In this document: positions 12,953 through 18,532 of the stretch, in pieces
Position numbering within the stretch: position 1 is the stretch's first letter
Layout of the letters: each line of letters opens with the position of its first letter
Assembly: GCA_964458545.1 (NCBI GenBank)
Contig: CAYWJF010000031.1
Span: 1-18,532 of the forward strand
Direction of reading: 5' to 3'
Length of the DNA stretch: 18,532 bases
Source of the DNA: JAYFNU01 sp964458545
Lineage (GTDB): Bacteria > Bacillota > Clostridia > Oscillospirales > Ruminococcaceae
Made by a program: the position numbers and the translations under genes
Notes under the pieces: generated by a model
Told to the model about the DNA's origin: nothing
Databases searched by the model: none
The model's input: the letters and a program-made list of their open reading frames with translations, nothing else

Positions 12953-14236
12953 ATGTCAGAGAAGAGCAAAAAACTTAGTGCCGATTTACGTCTCAAGGCG
13001 CTGTTTGACGACGGCGTGTTTTGGGAGATAGACGGTGCGACGAAGGAGTGCGGCGCCCGTGCGGCGTATGGCTCTATCGGCGGTGCAACGGCGTTTGCGC
13101 TGTGTCAGGACGGCGCGGTGGATATGCGCCACGCGAGAAAATTCCAGAAGGTCTACGACCTTGCCGCTAAAACGGGCGCGCCCGTTGTTACGGTTTATGA
13201 TTCCGACGGCGTGAAGATTGACGACGCTTTTGCTTCCCTTGAAGCGGCTTCGGAAATTCTCAAAAAATGCTCGGAGCTATCGGGCGTTGTTCCGCAGATA
13301 GCCGTTGTGGCAGGAACCTGCGCGGGCTTTTTGTCGCTTGCGGCGGCGCTTGCGGATGTCTGCATAATGGCGAAGGACGGCGAGCTGTTCCTAACCCCCG
13401 CGTTTACCGACAAGGCGAACGGCGGCAAGGAGAAGAAGGTTGGCTCCGCAGAGTTTGCTGAAAAAGCGGGCGTCGCGGCTATCGTTTGTGACACCGAAGA
13501 GGAAGCAATCGCAAAGGCGGCTGATATCGTAAAGCTTCTTCCCCTTAACAACCTCGCGTCCCTTCCCGCGTACGAATTTGAAGCGGGCAAGCTTACCGAC
13601 GCGGACAGCGAAACAGAGCTTTTCGCTTCTATCGGCGAAGGCGCGAAGGCAAAGCTCGCGACCCTCGGCGGAACGCCCTGCGGCGTAATCGAGGCGACGG
13701 GCAAGATTGATAAGGACGACGCAGCTAAATGCGCGAAGCTTATCGAGGTCTGCGACGCGTTCAATCTTCCGATAGTAAGCCTTATAAATTCCGACGGCTT
13801 TAAGCCCTCGGCTGAGGACGACAGGCTCGGCGGCATTAAGTCCGCGGCGAAGCTTGCAAGCGTTCTCGCTGAGGCGACAACGGCTAAGGTCGCGGTTATA
13901 AACGGAAACGCCATAGGTTCGGTTTTCACCACCTTCTGCTCGAAGAACGCGGGCTGCGATATGGTCTACGCGACAAACGGCGCGGTAATCAGCGCTCTTC
14001 CCGTAAACGCGGCGGCGACCCTCGTTTATGAAATTAAGAAGGATTCGGATATAGAAGCTCTCGGCAAAAAGTACGCGAGCGAATACGCAAGCGCAGAAAA
14101 AGCGCTTGAAAGCGGAATTATCGACGGTATTATCGACGACGCTTCCGCGCGTGAGGTTCTTATTTCCGCATTGGATATGCTTTCGTCAAAACGCGCTTCA
14201 AGATTGCCTAAAAAACACGGCAATCTTCCGCTTTAA
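12953..14236 (+). CDS. Divergent carboxyltransferase (transcarboxylase 12S / MmdA / PccB type)
   Basis: This 427-residue cytosolic protein has the double crotonase-like fold of biotin-dependent carboxyltransferases that move CO2 between carboxybiotin and an acyl-CoA. The N-terminal half aligns from LKALFDDGVFWEID through PVVTVYDSDG; the C-terminal half ends with the family hallmark DMLSSKRASRLPKKHGNLPL (residues 408-427). It is ~80-90 residues shorter than PccB/MmdA (~510). Glycine motifs that form the oxyanion holes are altered: the expected DSGGAR is DSDGVK (83-88), CAGGA is CAGFL (123-127), and the C-terminal GGAY-like motif is IGSVF (321-325). It may be a catalytically changed or structural subunit. 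It leads a three-gene operon with the biotin carrier and 5S subunit. Confidence 0.8.
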   Translation: MSEKSKKLSADLRLKALFDDGVFWEIDGATKECGARAAYGSIGGATAFALCQDGAVDMRHARKFQKVYDLAAKTGAPVVTVYDSDGVKIDDAFASLEAASEILKKCSELSGVVPQIAVVAGTCAGFLSLAAALADVCIMAKDGELFLTPAFTDKANGGKEKKVGSAEFAEKAGVAAIVCDTEEEAIAKAADIVKLLPLNNLASLPAYEFEAGKLTDADSETELFASIGEGAKAKLATLGGTPCGVIEATGKIDKDDAAKCAKLIEVCDAFNLPIVSLINSDGFKPSAEDDRLGGIKSAAKLASVLAEATTAKVAVINGNAIGSVFTTFCSKNAGCDMVYATNGAVISALPVNAAATLVYEIKKDSDIEALGKKYASEYASAEKALESGIIDGIIDDASAREVLISALDMLSSKRASRLPKKHGNLPL

Positions 14237-14257
14237 TAATTTGGAGGTAATTTTATT

Positions 14258-14653
14258 ATGAGAAAGTTTAACATAACTGTAAACGGCGTAGCTTATGATG
14301 TAGCGGTTGATGAGGTTGGCGGTGCGCCTTCCTCGGCTCCCGTTGCCGCTCCCGCCGCTGCCCCTGCTCCCGTAGCGGCTGCTCCCGCCGCCGCTCCTGC
14401 CGCTGCGCCTGCCGCCGCTCCTGCGGCTGCTCCCGCTAACGGCACAAAGGTAAACGCGCCTATGCCCGGAAACATTCTTGATGTCTGCGTAAAGGTCGGC
14501 GACAAGGTATCGAACGGACAGAAGCTTGTTGTGCTCGAGGCTATGAAGATGGAGAACGACATCACCTCGCCTTGCGACGGCACAGTTGCAAGCATCGGCG
14601 TAAACAAGGGCGATATGGTTTCTACCGGCGACAATCTCGTCGTTATCGGTTAA
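14258..14653 (+). CDS. Biotin carboxyl carrier protein (1.3S-type)
   Basis: This 131-residue carrier shuttles the carboxyl group on covalent biotin between the two catalytic subunits. The C-terminal biotinyl domain (about residues 63-131) has the canonical EAMKM motif, with Lys97 as the biotinylated residue, and the flanking NAPMPGNILDVCV and SPCDGTV strands. An N-terminal segment (1-20, MRKFNITVNGVAYDV) is the type that docks to the partner subunits in transcarboxylase and oxaloacetate decarboxylase gamma/alpha systems. Between them is a mobile Ala/Pro linker (about 23-61) built from repeated APAA units, encoded by a repetitive GCTCCCGCC-like DNA stretch prone to length change. GGAGG lies 9 bases before the ATG; the 5S gene follows after 16 bases. 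Confidence 0.95.
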   Translation: MRKFNITVNGVAYDVAVDEVGGAPSSAPVAAPAAAPAPVAAAPAAAPAAAPAAAPAAAPANGTKVNAPMPGNILDVCVKVGDKVSNGQKLVVLEAMKMENDITSPCDGTVASIGVNKGDMVSTGDNLVVIG

Positions 14654-14669
14654 GGGAAGGGCATAAGAT

Positions 14670-16067
14670 ATGGCTAAAGTAAAAGTTACCGAGGTTGTGC
14701 TTCGCGACTCTCATCAGTCGCTTATCGCGACCCGCATGACCCTTGACGAGATGAAGCCGATACTCCCCGCTATGGATAAGGTCGGCTACTACTCCTGCGA
14801 GGCTTGGGGCGGCGCTACGTTTGACAGCTGCCTTCGCTTCCTCGACGAGGACCCGTGGGAAAGGCTTCGCACAATAAAGAAGGCTATGCCCAACACAAAG
14901 ATACAGATGCTCTACCGCGGACAGAATATGCTCGGTTACCGCCATTACGCGGACGACGTGGTAAGCTATTTCGTACAGAAGATGGTTGCAAACGGTATCG
15001 ACATTATGCGTGTTTTTGACGCGCTCAACGATATTCGCAACCTCGAAACCTCCATTAAAGCGGCAAAGAAGGAGAAGGCGCACATTCAAGCGTGCATCTC
15101 CTACACCCTTAGCCCCATTCACAACAATGAGTATTTCGCGGAGTACGCGAAGGACCTCGAGAACGCGGGCGCGGATTCCATCTGCATTAAGGATATGGCT
15201 GGACTTCTTAAGCCCTACGCCACCTATGACCTTGTAAAGAAGCTTAAGGAAACGATAAAGATACCCGTACAGCTCCACTCCCACTACACCTCGGGGCTTG
15301 CCTCTATGTCTATTCTTAAGGGAATTGAAGCGGGCGCGGATATTGTCGATACCTCTATCTCTCCGCTTGGCATGGGCTCCTCCCATATGGCTACCGAGTC
15401 GCTCGTTGCGGCGCTTCAGGGCACCGAGTACGACACGGGGCTTGACCTTCACCTCTTAAACGAGGTCCGCGAGTATTTTGCGGGACTTCGCGAGAAGTAT
15501 ATCAAGAGCGGTCAGCTTAACCCGAAGATGCTCGGCGTTGACGCGAACACCCTTCTTTATCAGGTACCGGGCGGAATGCTTTCGAACCTTTTAAAGCAGC
15601 TTAAGGACGCGGGCAAGGAAGACCAGCTCGACGCGGTACTGAAGGAAATCCCGCGCGTCCGTGAGGACAGCGGTTATCCGCCTCTCGTAACCCCCACAAG
15701 CCAGATAGTAGGCACGCAGGCGGTCTTTAACGTAGTTATGGGCGAGCGCTACAAGATGGTAACGAAGGAGTTCAAGGGACTTGTTAAGGGCGAATACGGC
15801 AAAACCCCCGCCCCCATTAAGCCTGAATTCCAGAAGAAGATACTCGGTGACGAAAAGCCCATTACCTGCCGTCCCGCAGACCTTCTTAAGCCCGAGCTCG
15901 ACACCCTTCGCGAAGAAGCAAAGGCTTTCGCGAAGAACGACGAGGATGTGCTAAGCTACGCTATGTTCCCGCAGGTCGCGACAAAGTTCTTTGAAACAAG
16001 ACGCGCGAAGGAGGTCGGAATAGACGCCGACCACTTCAACAAGGAGAACATGGTTCACCCGCTATAA
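14670..16067 (+). CDS. Pyruvate/oxaloacetate carboxyltransferase, 5S / OadA-type subunit
   Basis: This 465-residue TIM-barrel protein transfers CO2 between biotin and pyruvate/oxaloacetate. The metal site is complete: Asp13 (LRDSHQSL), the carbamylatable Lys174 (ICIKDMAGLL), and His203/His205 (LHSHYTSG). Other conserved blocks are EAWGGATFD (44-52), LYRGQNMLGYRHY (81-93), RVFDALND (114-121) and SHMATESL. The C-terminal conserved carboxylase region (GGMLSNL, PLVTPTSQIVGTQAV, EYGKTPAP) is present, but no biotin domain follows, consistent with the separate carrier upstream. The length matches transcarboxylase 5S and stand-alone OadA. No oadB (Na+ pump beta subunit) or accC-type biotin carboxylase is in the window. 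A strong terminator follows. Confidence 0.93.
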   Translation: MAKVKVTEVVLRDSHQSLIATRMTLDEMKPILPAMDKVGYYSCEAWGGATFDSCLRFLDEDPWERLRTIKKAMPNTKIQMLYRGQNMLGYRHYADDVVSYFVQKMVANGIDIMRVFDALNDIRNLETSIKAAKKEKAHIQACISYTLSPIHNNEYFAEYAKDLENAGADSICIKDMAGLLKPYATYDLVKKLKETIKIPVQLHSHYTSGLASMSILKGIEAGADIVDTSISPLGMGSSHMATESLVAALQGTEYDTGLDLHLLNEVREYFAGLREKYIKSGQLNPKMLGVDANTLLYQVPGGMLSNLLKQLKDAGKEDQLDAVLKEIPRVREDSGYPPLVTPTSQIVGTQAVFNVVMGERYKMVTKEFKGLVKGEYGKTPAPIKPEFQKKILGDEKPITCRPADLLKPELDTLREEAKAFAKNDEDVLSYAMFPQVATKFFETRRAKEVGIDADHFNKENMVHPL

Positions 16068-16075
16068 AAACGATT

Positions 16076-16108
16076 ATCAGCGCCGCATTTGCGGCGCTGA
16101 TTTTGTTT
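16076..16108 (+). terminator. Rho-independent terminator of the transcarboxylase-like operon
   Basis: A perfect 11-bp stem (16076-16086 with 16091-16101) around ATTT is followed by TTTGTTT. The repeat array begins three bases later. Confidence 0.93.
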
Positions 16109-16110
16109 AG

Positions 16111-16465
16111 CGCCCGCGGCGACGGGCAATCCTTTTCGTAATTACTGTGGATAATTGACTTATGCACCTGCCGCTTGTCCTCGCCGCCTGCGGTGATGGG
16201 CAATCCTTTTCGTAATTACTGTGGATAATTGACTTTTGCACCTGCCGCCTTGTCCTCGCCGCCTGCGGTGATGGGCAATCCTTTTCGTGATTACTGTGGA
16301 TAATAGACTTTTGCACCTGCCGCTTGTCCTCGCCGCCTGCGGCGACGGGCAATCCTTTTCGTAATTACTGTGGATAATTGACTTTTGCACCTGCCTCTTG
16401 TCCTCGCCGCCCGCGGTGATGGGAAATCCTTTTCGTAATTATTGTGGATAATTGACTTTTTACAC
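16111..16465. repeat. Five-copy tandem array of a 74-bp intergenic repeat
   Basis: Copies begin at about 16111, 16185, 16260, 16334 and 16408; the last is truncated near 16465. The period is 74 bp except one of 75 (an extra C near 16246). Each copy has a GC-rich part (CGCCGCCTGCGGTGATGGGC or the variant with CGACGGGC) and an AT-rich part with CCTTTTCGTAATTACTG and TGTGGATAATTGACTT. Copies differ at few positions. At each junction TTGTCC-TCGCCGC can pair with GCGGYGA-Y-GGGCAA (for example 16175-16203), a 13-bp hairpin with one bulge. Minus-strand frames through the array are open by chance and change phase each copy, so it is not coding. The whole array lies between a terminator and a promoter. 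Confidence 0.97.
16146..16451 (-). promoter_or_regulatory. Cluster of five perfect DnaA-box 9-mers
   Basis: The plus strand has TGTGGATAA at 16146-16154, 16220-16228, 16295-16303, 16369-16377 and 16443-16451, that is TTATCCACA on the minus strand, the consensus high-affinity DnaA box. All five are identical and in the same orientation, with start-to-start distances of 74, 75, 74 and 74 bp, close to seven helical turns. Short AATTA/TAATT arms flank the box in four copies. DnaA binding is inferred from the motif only; the motif may simply be part of a repeat family. Confidence 0.6.
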
Positions 16466-16494
16466 TTAACAAAGTAGAATAAAAATAATATAAT
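16452..16494 (+). promoter_or_regulatory. Predicted promoter(s) of the yicC-remA-gmk-rpoZ operon
   Basis: Two overlapping candidates: TTGACT (16452-16457), 17 bp, TAGAAT (16475-16480); and TTAACA (16466-16471), 17 bp, TATAAT (16489-16494). The first -35 lies inside the last repeat copy and begins on the base after the fifth DnaA-box 9-mer. GGAG (16514-16517) is the ribosome binding site. Confidence 0.6.
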
Positions 16495-16522
16495 AAGAAA
16501 AATATATGTTTTTGGAGTTATA

Positions 16523-17401
16523 ATGATAAACAGCATGACGGGCTTTGGCAGAGCCACGGCGGTTTTATCGGGAAGAGAGATAACCGTTGAGCTCCGCGCG
16601 GTCAACCACCGCTACTTTGAGTTTTCCTCGCGAGTTCCCCGCGCATACTCCTTTCTTGAAGACAAAATTAAGGCGCATATACAAACAGCGGTTTCTCGTG
16701 GAAAGCTGGACGCGGGCGTAATCATTATTGACGGCGAGGGGCAGTCACCTAAGGTTGAGCTTAATATGGAGGTAGCGAAAAGCTACTATGACGCGATAAA
16801 CGCGCTTTCATCAAACCTCGGCGTAAGCTCTGACGTTTCGGCGGTGTCTATCGCGCGGTTCCCCGAGGTCTTTAGCGTAAAGCGCGAGGTAACCGACGAG
16901 GACGCGCTTTGGGCGGACGTAAAGGCGGTGCTCAACGAGGCGCTTGCGGGCTTCGGCGAGATGCGCAAGCGCGAGGGGCAGAAGCTTCTTGAGGACGTGC
17001 TTTCGCGGCTCGATTTTATCGAGAACGCCGTGTGTGAAATAGAGAAGCAGTCTGAGCCGCGTTTGCAGAAATACCGCGATAAGCTTTTAGCCCGTATGAA
17101 AACGGTGCTTGAAACAAACGATATAGACGAAAACAGAATACTTCTTGAAGCGGCGATTTACGCAGACAAGGCGGCGATAGACGAGGAGACGGTAAGGCTT
17201 AGAAGCCACCTTTCCCAATTTAGAAAAATTCTTAAAGCCGACGAGCCTGTCGGACGAAAGCTCGACTTTTTAACTCAGGAGATTAACCGCGAAATAAACA
17301 CGATAGGCAGTAAAGCAAACGACCTTGACATAACCTCCACGGTTGTGGACGTAAAGGCGGAGATAGAGAAGATACGCGAGCAGATTCAAAACGTCGAGTA
17401 A
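16523..17401 (+). CDS. yicC: YicC/YloC family endoribonuclease
   Basis: This 292-residue cytosolic protein has both conserved ends of the YicC family: the N-terminal MINSMTGFGRA with ELRAVNHRYFEFSSRVP (about residues 23-40) and the C-terminal GRKLDFLTQEINREINTIGS followed by KAEIEKIREQIQNVE. The E. coli and B. subtilis (YloC) members have been reported to have endoribonuclease activity. The central segment is more variable and helical, as usual. It is the first gene of an operon with remA (11-base gap), gmk and rpoZ, the same order as in B. subtilis. Its promoter abuts the 74-bp repeat array, so any protein bound to the last repeat could affect the whole operon. Confidence 0.93.
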   Translation: MINSMTGFGRATAVLSGREITVELRAVNHRYFEFSSRVPRAYSFLEDKIKAHIQTAVSRGKLDAGVIIIDGEGQSPKVELNMEVAKSYYDAINALSSNLGVSSDVSAVSIARFPEVFSVKREVTDEDALWADVKAVLNEALAGFGEMRKREGQKLLEDVLSRLDFIENAVCEIEKQSEPRLQKYRDKLLARMKTVLETNDIDENRILLEAAIYADKAAIDEETVRLRSHLSQFRKILKADEPVGRKLDFLTQEINREINTIGSKANDLDITSTVVDVKAEIEKIREQIQNVE

Positions 17402-17412
17402 GGGAGAACGCA

Positions 17413-17676
17413 ATGAAGCTAATTAACATCGGTTTCGGCAATATGGTTTCGGCGAACAGGCTTATCGCGATAGTAAGCCCCGAAAGCGCACCGATAAAGC
17501 GTATTGTTCAGGACGCCCGCGACAAGGGCTCGCTAATCGACGCGACCTACGGGCGCAGAACCCGCGCGGTAATTATTATGGATTCCGACCACGTTATCCT
17601 TTCGGCTGTTCAGCCCGAAACGGTAGCGAACCGACTCAACGACGACGAAACAGACGAGGAAGAAGTAGATGATTAA
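17413..17676 (+). CDS. remA: RemA family regulatory protein (DUF370)
   Basis: This 87-residue protein is a clear RemA/YlzA homologue: MKLINIGFGNMVSANRLIAI, SPESAPIKRIVQDARDKG, LIDATYGRRTRAVIIMDSDH and VILSAVQPETVANRL occur in order. In B. subtilis RemA is a DNA-binding protein that activates biofilm matrix and osmoprotection genes. In Clostridia its targets are less known, and it is often simply carried between yicC and gmk, as here. The acidic tail (DDETDEEEVDD) is longer than in Bacillus. GGGAGAACG precedes the ATG. It overlaps gmk by 8 bases. Confidence 0.95.
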   Translation: MKLINIGFGNMVSANRLIAIVSPESAPIKRIVQDARDKGSLIDATYGRRTRAVIIMDSDHVILSAVQPETVANRLNDDETDEEEVDD

Positions 17677-18271
17677 TCAAAGTAAACTCGTGGTGGTTTC
17701 GGGTCCGTCGGGCTGCGGCAAGGATACGGTTGTCGGCTGTCTTATGAAGATGCGCGAGGACGTTTTTTTAAGCGTCTCCTGCACAACGAGAAAGCCGAGA
17801 AATAACGAAATTGACGGTGTTCATTACTACTTCCTTTCCGAGGAGGAGTTCATAAAGCGCGTAGAGAAAAAGCGTATGCTTGAGTATACGAACTACGCGG
17901 GTCACTACTACGGCACGCCTATGGACGAGCTGGAGGAAAAGCTTACGGGCAACAACACGGTGGTGCTGATAATTGAGGTAGAGGGCGCGAAGAACGTCAA
18001 GGAAACCTACCCCGATTCACTCTGCGTCTTTATCGTGCCGCCCTCCTTAGAGGTGCTTGAAGAGCGTCTTCGCCTTCGCGGAACGGAGGACGAAGCCGAG
18101 ATAAAGGAGCGGCTCGCCATAGCTGAAAAGGAGCTTAAGGAGCTAAAATTCTATGATGTATCGCTCGAAAACGACATAGCCGAGGTTTGCGCCTCGAAGC
18201 TGTCGCGGGCAATAAATAAATGGCAAAAGAATAAACTTGCGGAGGATAAGAAAGAAAATGTTAAAGCCTGA
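17669..18271 (+). CDS. gmk: Guanylate kinase
   Basis: This enzyme phosphorylates GMP (and dGMP) with ATP to give GDP and is essential for GTP and dGTP supply and for (p)ppGpp balance. The 200 residues contain the P-loop SGPSGCGKDT (11-20), the GMP-binding SVSCTTRKPRNNEIDGVHYY (35-54), the LEYTNYAGHYYGTP block (71-84) and the IIEVEGAKNVK segment (101-111). The residue after the P-loop Lys is Asp where many homologues have Gly or Ser, and the usual DVQGA reads EVEGA; the fold is otherwise intact, so it is probably active. It overlaps remA by 8 bases and its end overlaps rpoZ by 14 bases, showing tight coupling. Confidence 0.96.
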   Translation: MINQSKLVVVSGPSGCGKDTVVGCLMKMREDVFLSVSCTTRKPRNNEIDGVHYYFLSEEEFIKRVEKKRMLEYTNYAGHYYGTPMDELEEKLTGNNTVVLIIEVEGAKNVKETYPDSLCVFIVPPSLEVLEERLRLRGTEDEAEIKERLAIAEKELKELKFYDVSLENDIAEVCASKLSRAINKWQKNKLAEDKKENVKA

Positions 18272-18455
18272 AATCAGTCGGCTGCTTGAGGAGAACGAAA
18301 ACGCCTACAGCCTCGTTATCGCTATAGCGAAGCGCTCGCGCGATATAGCCGAGAACGCCCTTGAAGAGAAGATAATTCTCGAAGATAAGCCCGTTAATAT
18401 GGCTATCGACGAGTTCGGAGCGCATAAATATAGGGTTGTCGAAAAAAAGATATAG
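18258..18455 (+). CDS. rpoZ: RNA polymerase omega subunit
   Basis: Omega helps fold and assemble the beta' subunit of RNA polymerase. The 65-residue product starts MLKPEISRLLEENENAYSLV and has the core AYSLVIAIAKRSRDIAE (about residues 17-33), then KPVNMAIDEF, typical of Firmicutes omega. ATG 18258 is preferred to an upstream TTG at 18237 because the MLKP start matches the family, although GGAGG at 18241-18245 is rather far (12 bases). It overlaps the end of gmk by 14 bases. Its position after gmk agrees with the conserved Bacillus/Clostridia order. Confidence 0.92.
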   Translation: MLKPEISRLLEENENAYSLVIAIAKRSRDIAENALEEKIILEDKPVNMAIDEFGAHKYRVVEKKI

Positions 18456-18490
18456 CGTAACGTGGAATAATAGAAAAGGGGGCGGCGTTT

Positions 18491-18532
18491 ATGAGTTGCG
18501 GCGTAAAAGTTGCGGTGGAAAACGCCGCTTTT
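18491..18532 (+). CDS. priA: Probable start of primosomal protein N' (PriA helicase), 3' end outside window
   Basis: Only 14 codons are visible (MSCGVKVAVENAAF). The VAVENAAF stretch resembles the PriA N-terminus, and priA lies in this operon in many Firmicutes (rpoZ, sometimes coaBC, then priA). AAAAGGGGGCGG just upstream is a good ribosome binding site. The assignment rests on these few residues and gene order; coaBC would be the main alternative on order alone, but its glycine-rich start does not fit. Confidence 0.5.
   Translation, partial: MSCGVKVAVENAAF

Noticed and set aside
13195..13932. 245-residue minus-strand frame opposite the carboxyltransferase gene
   Set aside because: Ser/Ala-rich shadow of a GC-rich, codon-biased gene; the plus-strand product is a recognisable family member.
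14340..14440. Tandem DNA repeat as a separate mobile or regulatory repeat
   Set aside because: It is coding low-complexity for the Ala/Pro linker of the biotin carrier, normal for this family.
14643..15452. 269-residue minus-strand frame opposite the 5S subunit gene
   Set aside because: Shadow frame with no family resemblance; the plus-strand gene is well conserved.
16111..16465. CRISPR array
   Set aside because: The units are contiguous and similar along their whole length; there are no unique spacers of constant size between short identical repeats, and no cas genes.
16111..16465. Chromosomal origin (oriC)
   Set aside because: DnaA boxes are present, but dnaA, dnaN, rpmH or gyrB are not nearby, I see no clear AT-rich unwinding element within the array, and the boxes are tied to repeat units. 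A titration or regulatory role fits better.
16107..16605. Minus-strand open frames of 76-104 residues through the repeat array
   Set aside because: They are translations of the 74-bp repeat, which shifts frame at every copy, have no ribosome binding site, and one runs into yicC. The open frames come from low stop density in the repeat.

Overview
The window looks like a chromosomal segment from a spore-forming-lineage Clostridia (Bacillota), probably an Oscillospirales-type gut anaerobe. This rests on gene content and order: a GerW (YtfJ) sporulation protein beside scpA-scpB, a yicC-remA-gmk-rpoZ block as in Bacillus and Clostridia, a clostridial-type citrate synthase, zinc-type ribosomal protein L28, and AAGGAGG-like ribosome binding sites. 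Codon style is uniform, and I see no transposase, integrase, phage gene or CRISPR array.

Layout. (1) 1-1209: the 3' part of nagA (N-acetylglucosamine-6-phosphate deacetylase), translationally coupled to a CBM9-like sugar-binding protein. (2) 1384-3615: a minus-strand Asp/Glu racemase-family gene diverging from a citrate synthase gene, with a good promoter for each between them. (3) 3825-5250: an unrecognised TPR-like helical protein with a strong promoter and a long hairpin-bearing leader, and a convergent two-TM protein. (4) 5251-5760: a promoter-rich intergenic region with a minus-strand tRNA-Leu(UAG) followed by two tandem terminators. (5) 5791-8410: a rhomboid-fold membrane protein lacking the protease residues and a secreted glucosaminidase-type cell-wall hydrolase. 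(6) 8465-8653: rpmB on the minus strand. (7) 8774-12861: a tightly packed operon of site-2 protease, scpA, scpB, DUF2953 protein, gerW, rluB and a small acetyltransferase-like protein, covering chromosome condensation, sporulation and rRNA modification. (8) 12953-16067: three genes resembling the 12S, 1.3S (biotin carrier) and 5S subunits of transcarboxylase, with no biotin carboxylase and no membrane decarboxylase subunit in view. (9) 16111-16465: five tandem copies of a 74-bp intergenic repeat, each carrying the perfect 9-mer TGTGGATAA (reverse complement TTATCCACA, the consensus DnaA box). (10) 16523-end: yicC, remA, gmk, rpoZ and the start of what is probably priA.

The most unusual feature is the repeat array. 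Five identical DnaA-box 9-mers lie in one orientation, spaced 74, 75, 74 and 74 bp, close to seven helical turns. The last box directly abuts the -35 element of a promoter for the yicC-remA-gmk-rpoZ operon. This resembles a DnaA-titration locus (datA in E. coli, DnaA-box clusters in B. subtilis), but that reading is inference. The second point of interest is the transcarboxylase-like trio, whose carboxyltransferase component has lost several conserved glycine motifs while the biotin carrier and 5S metal ligands are intact.
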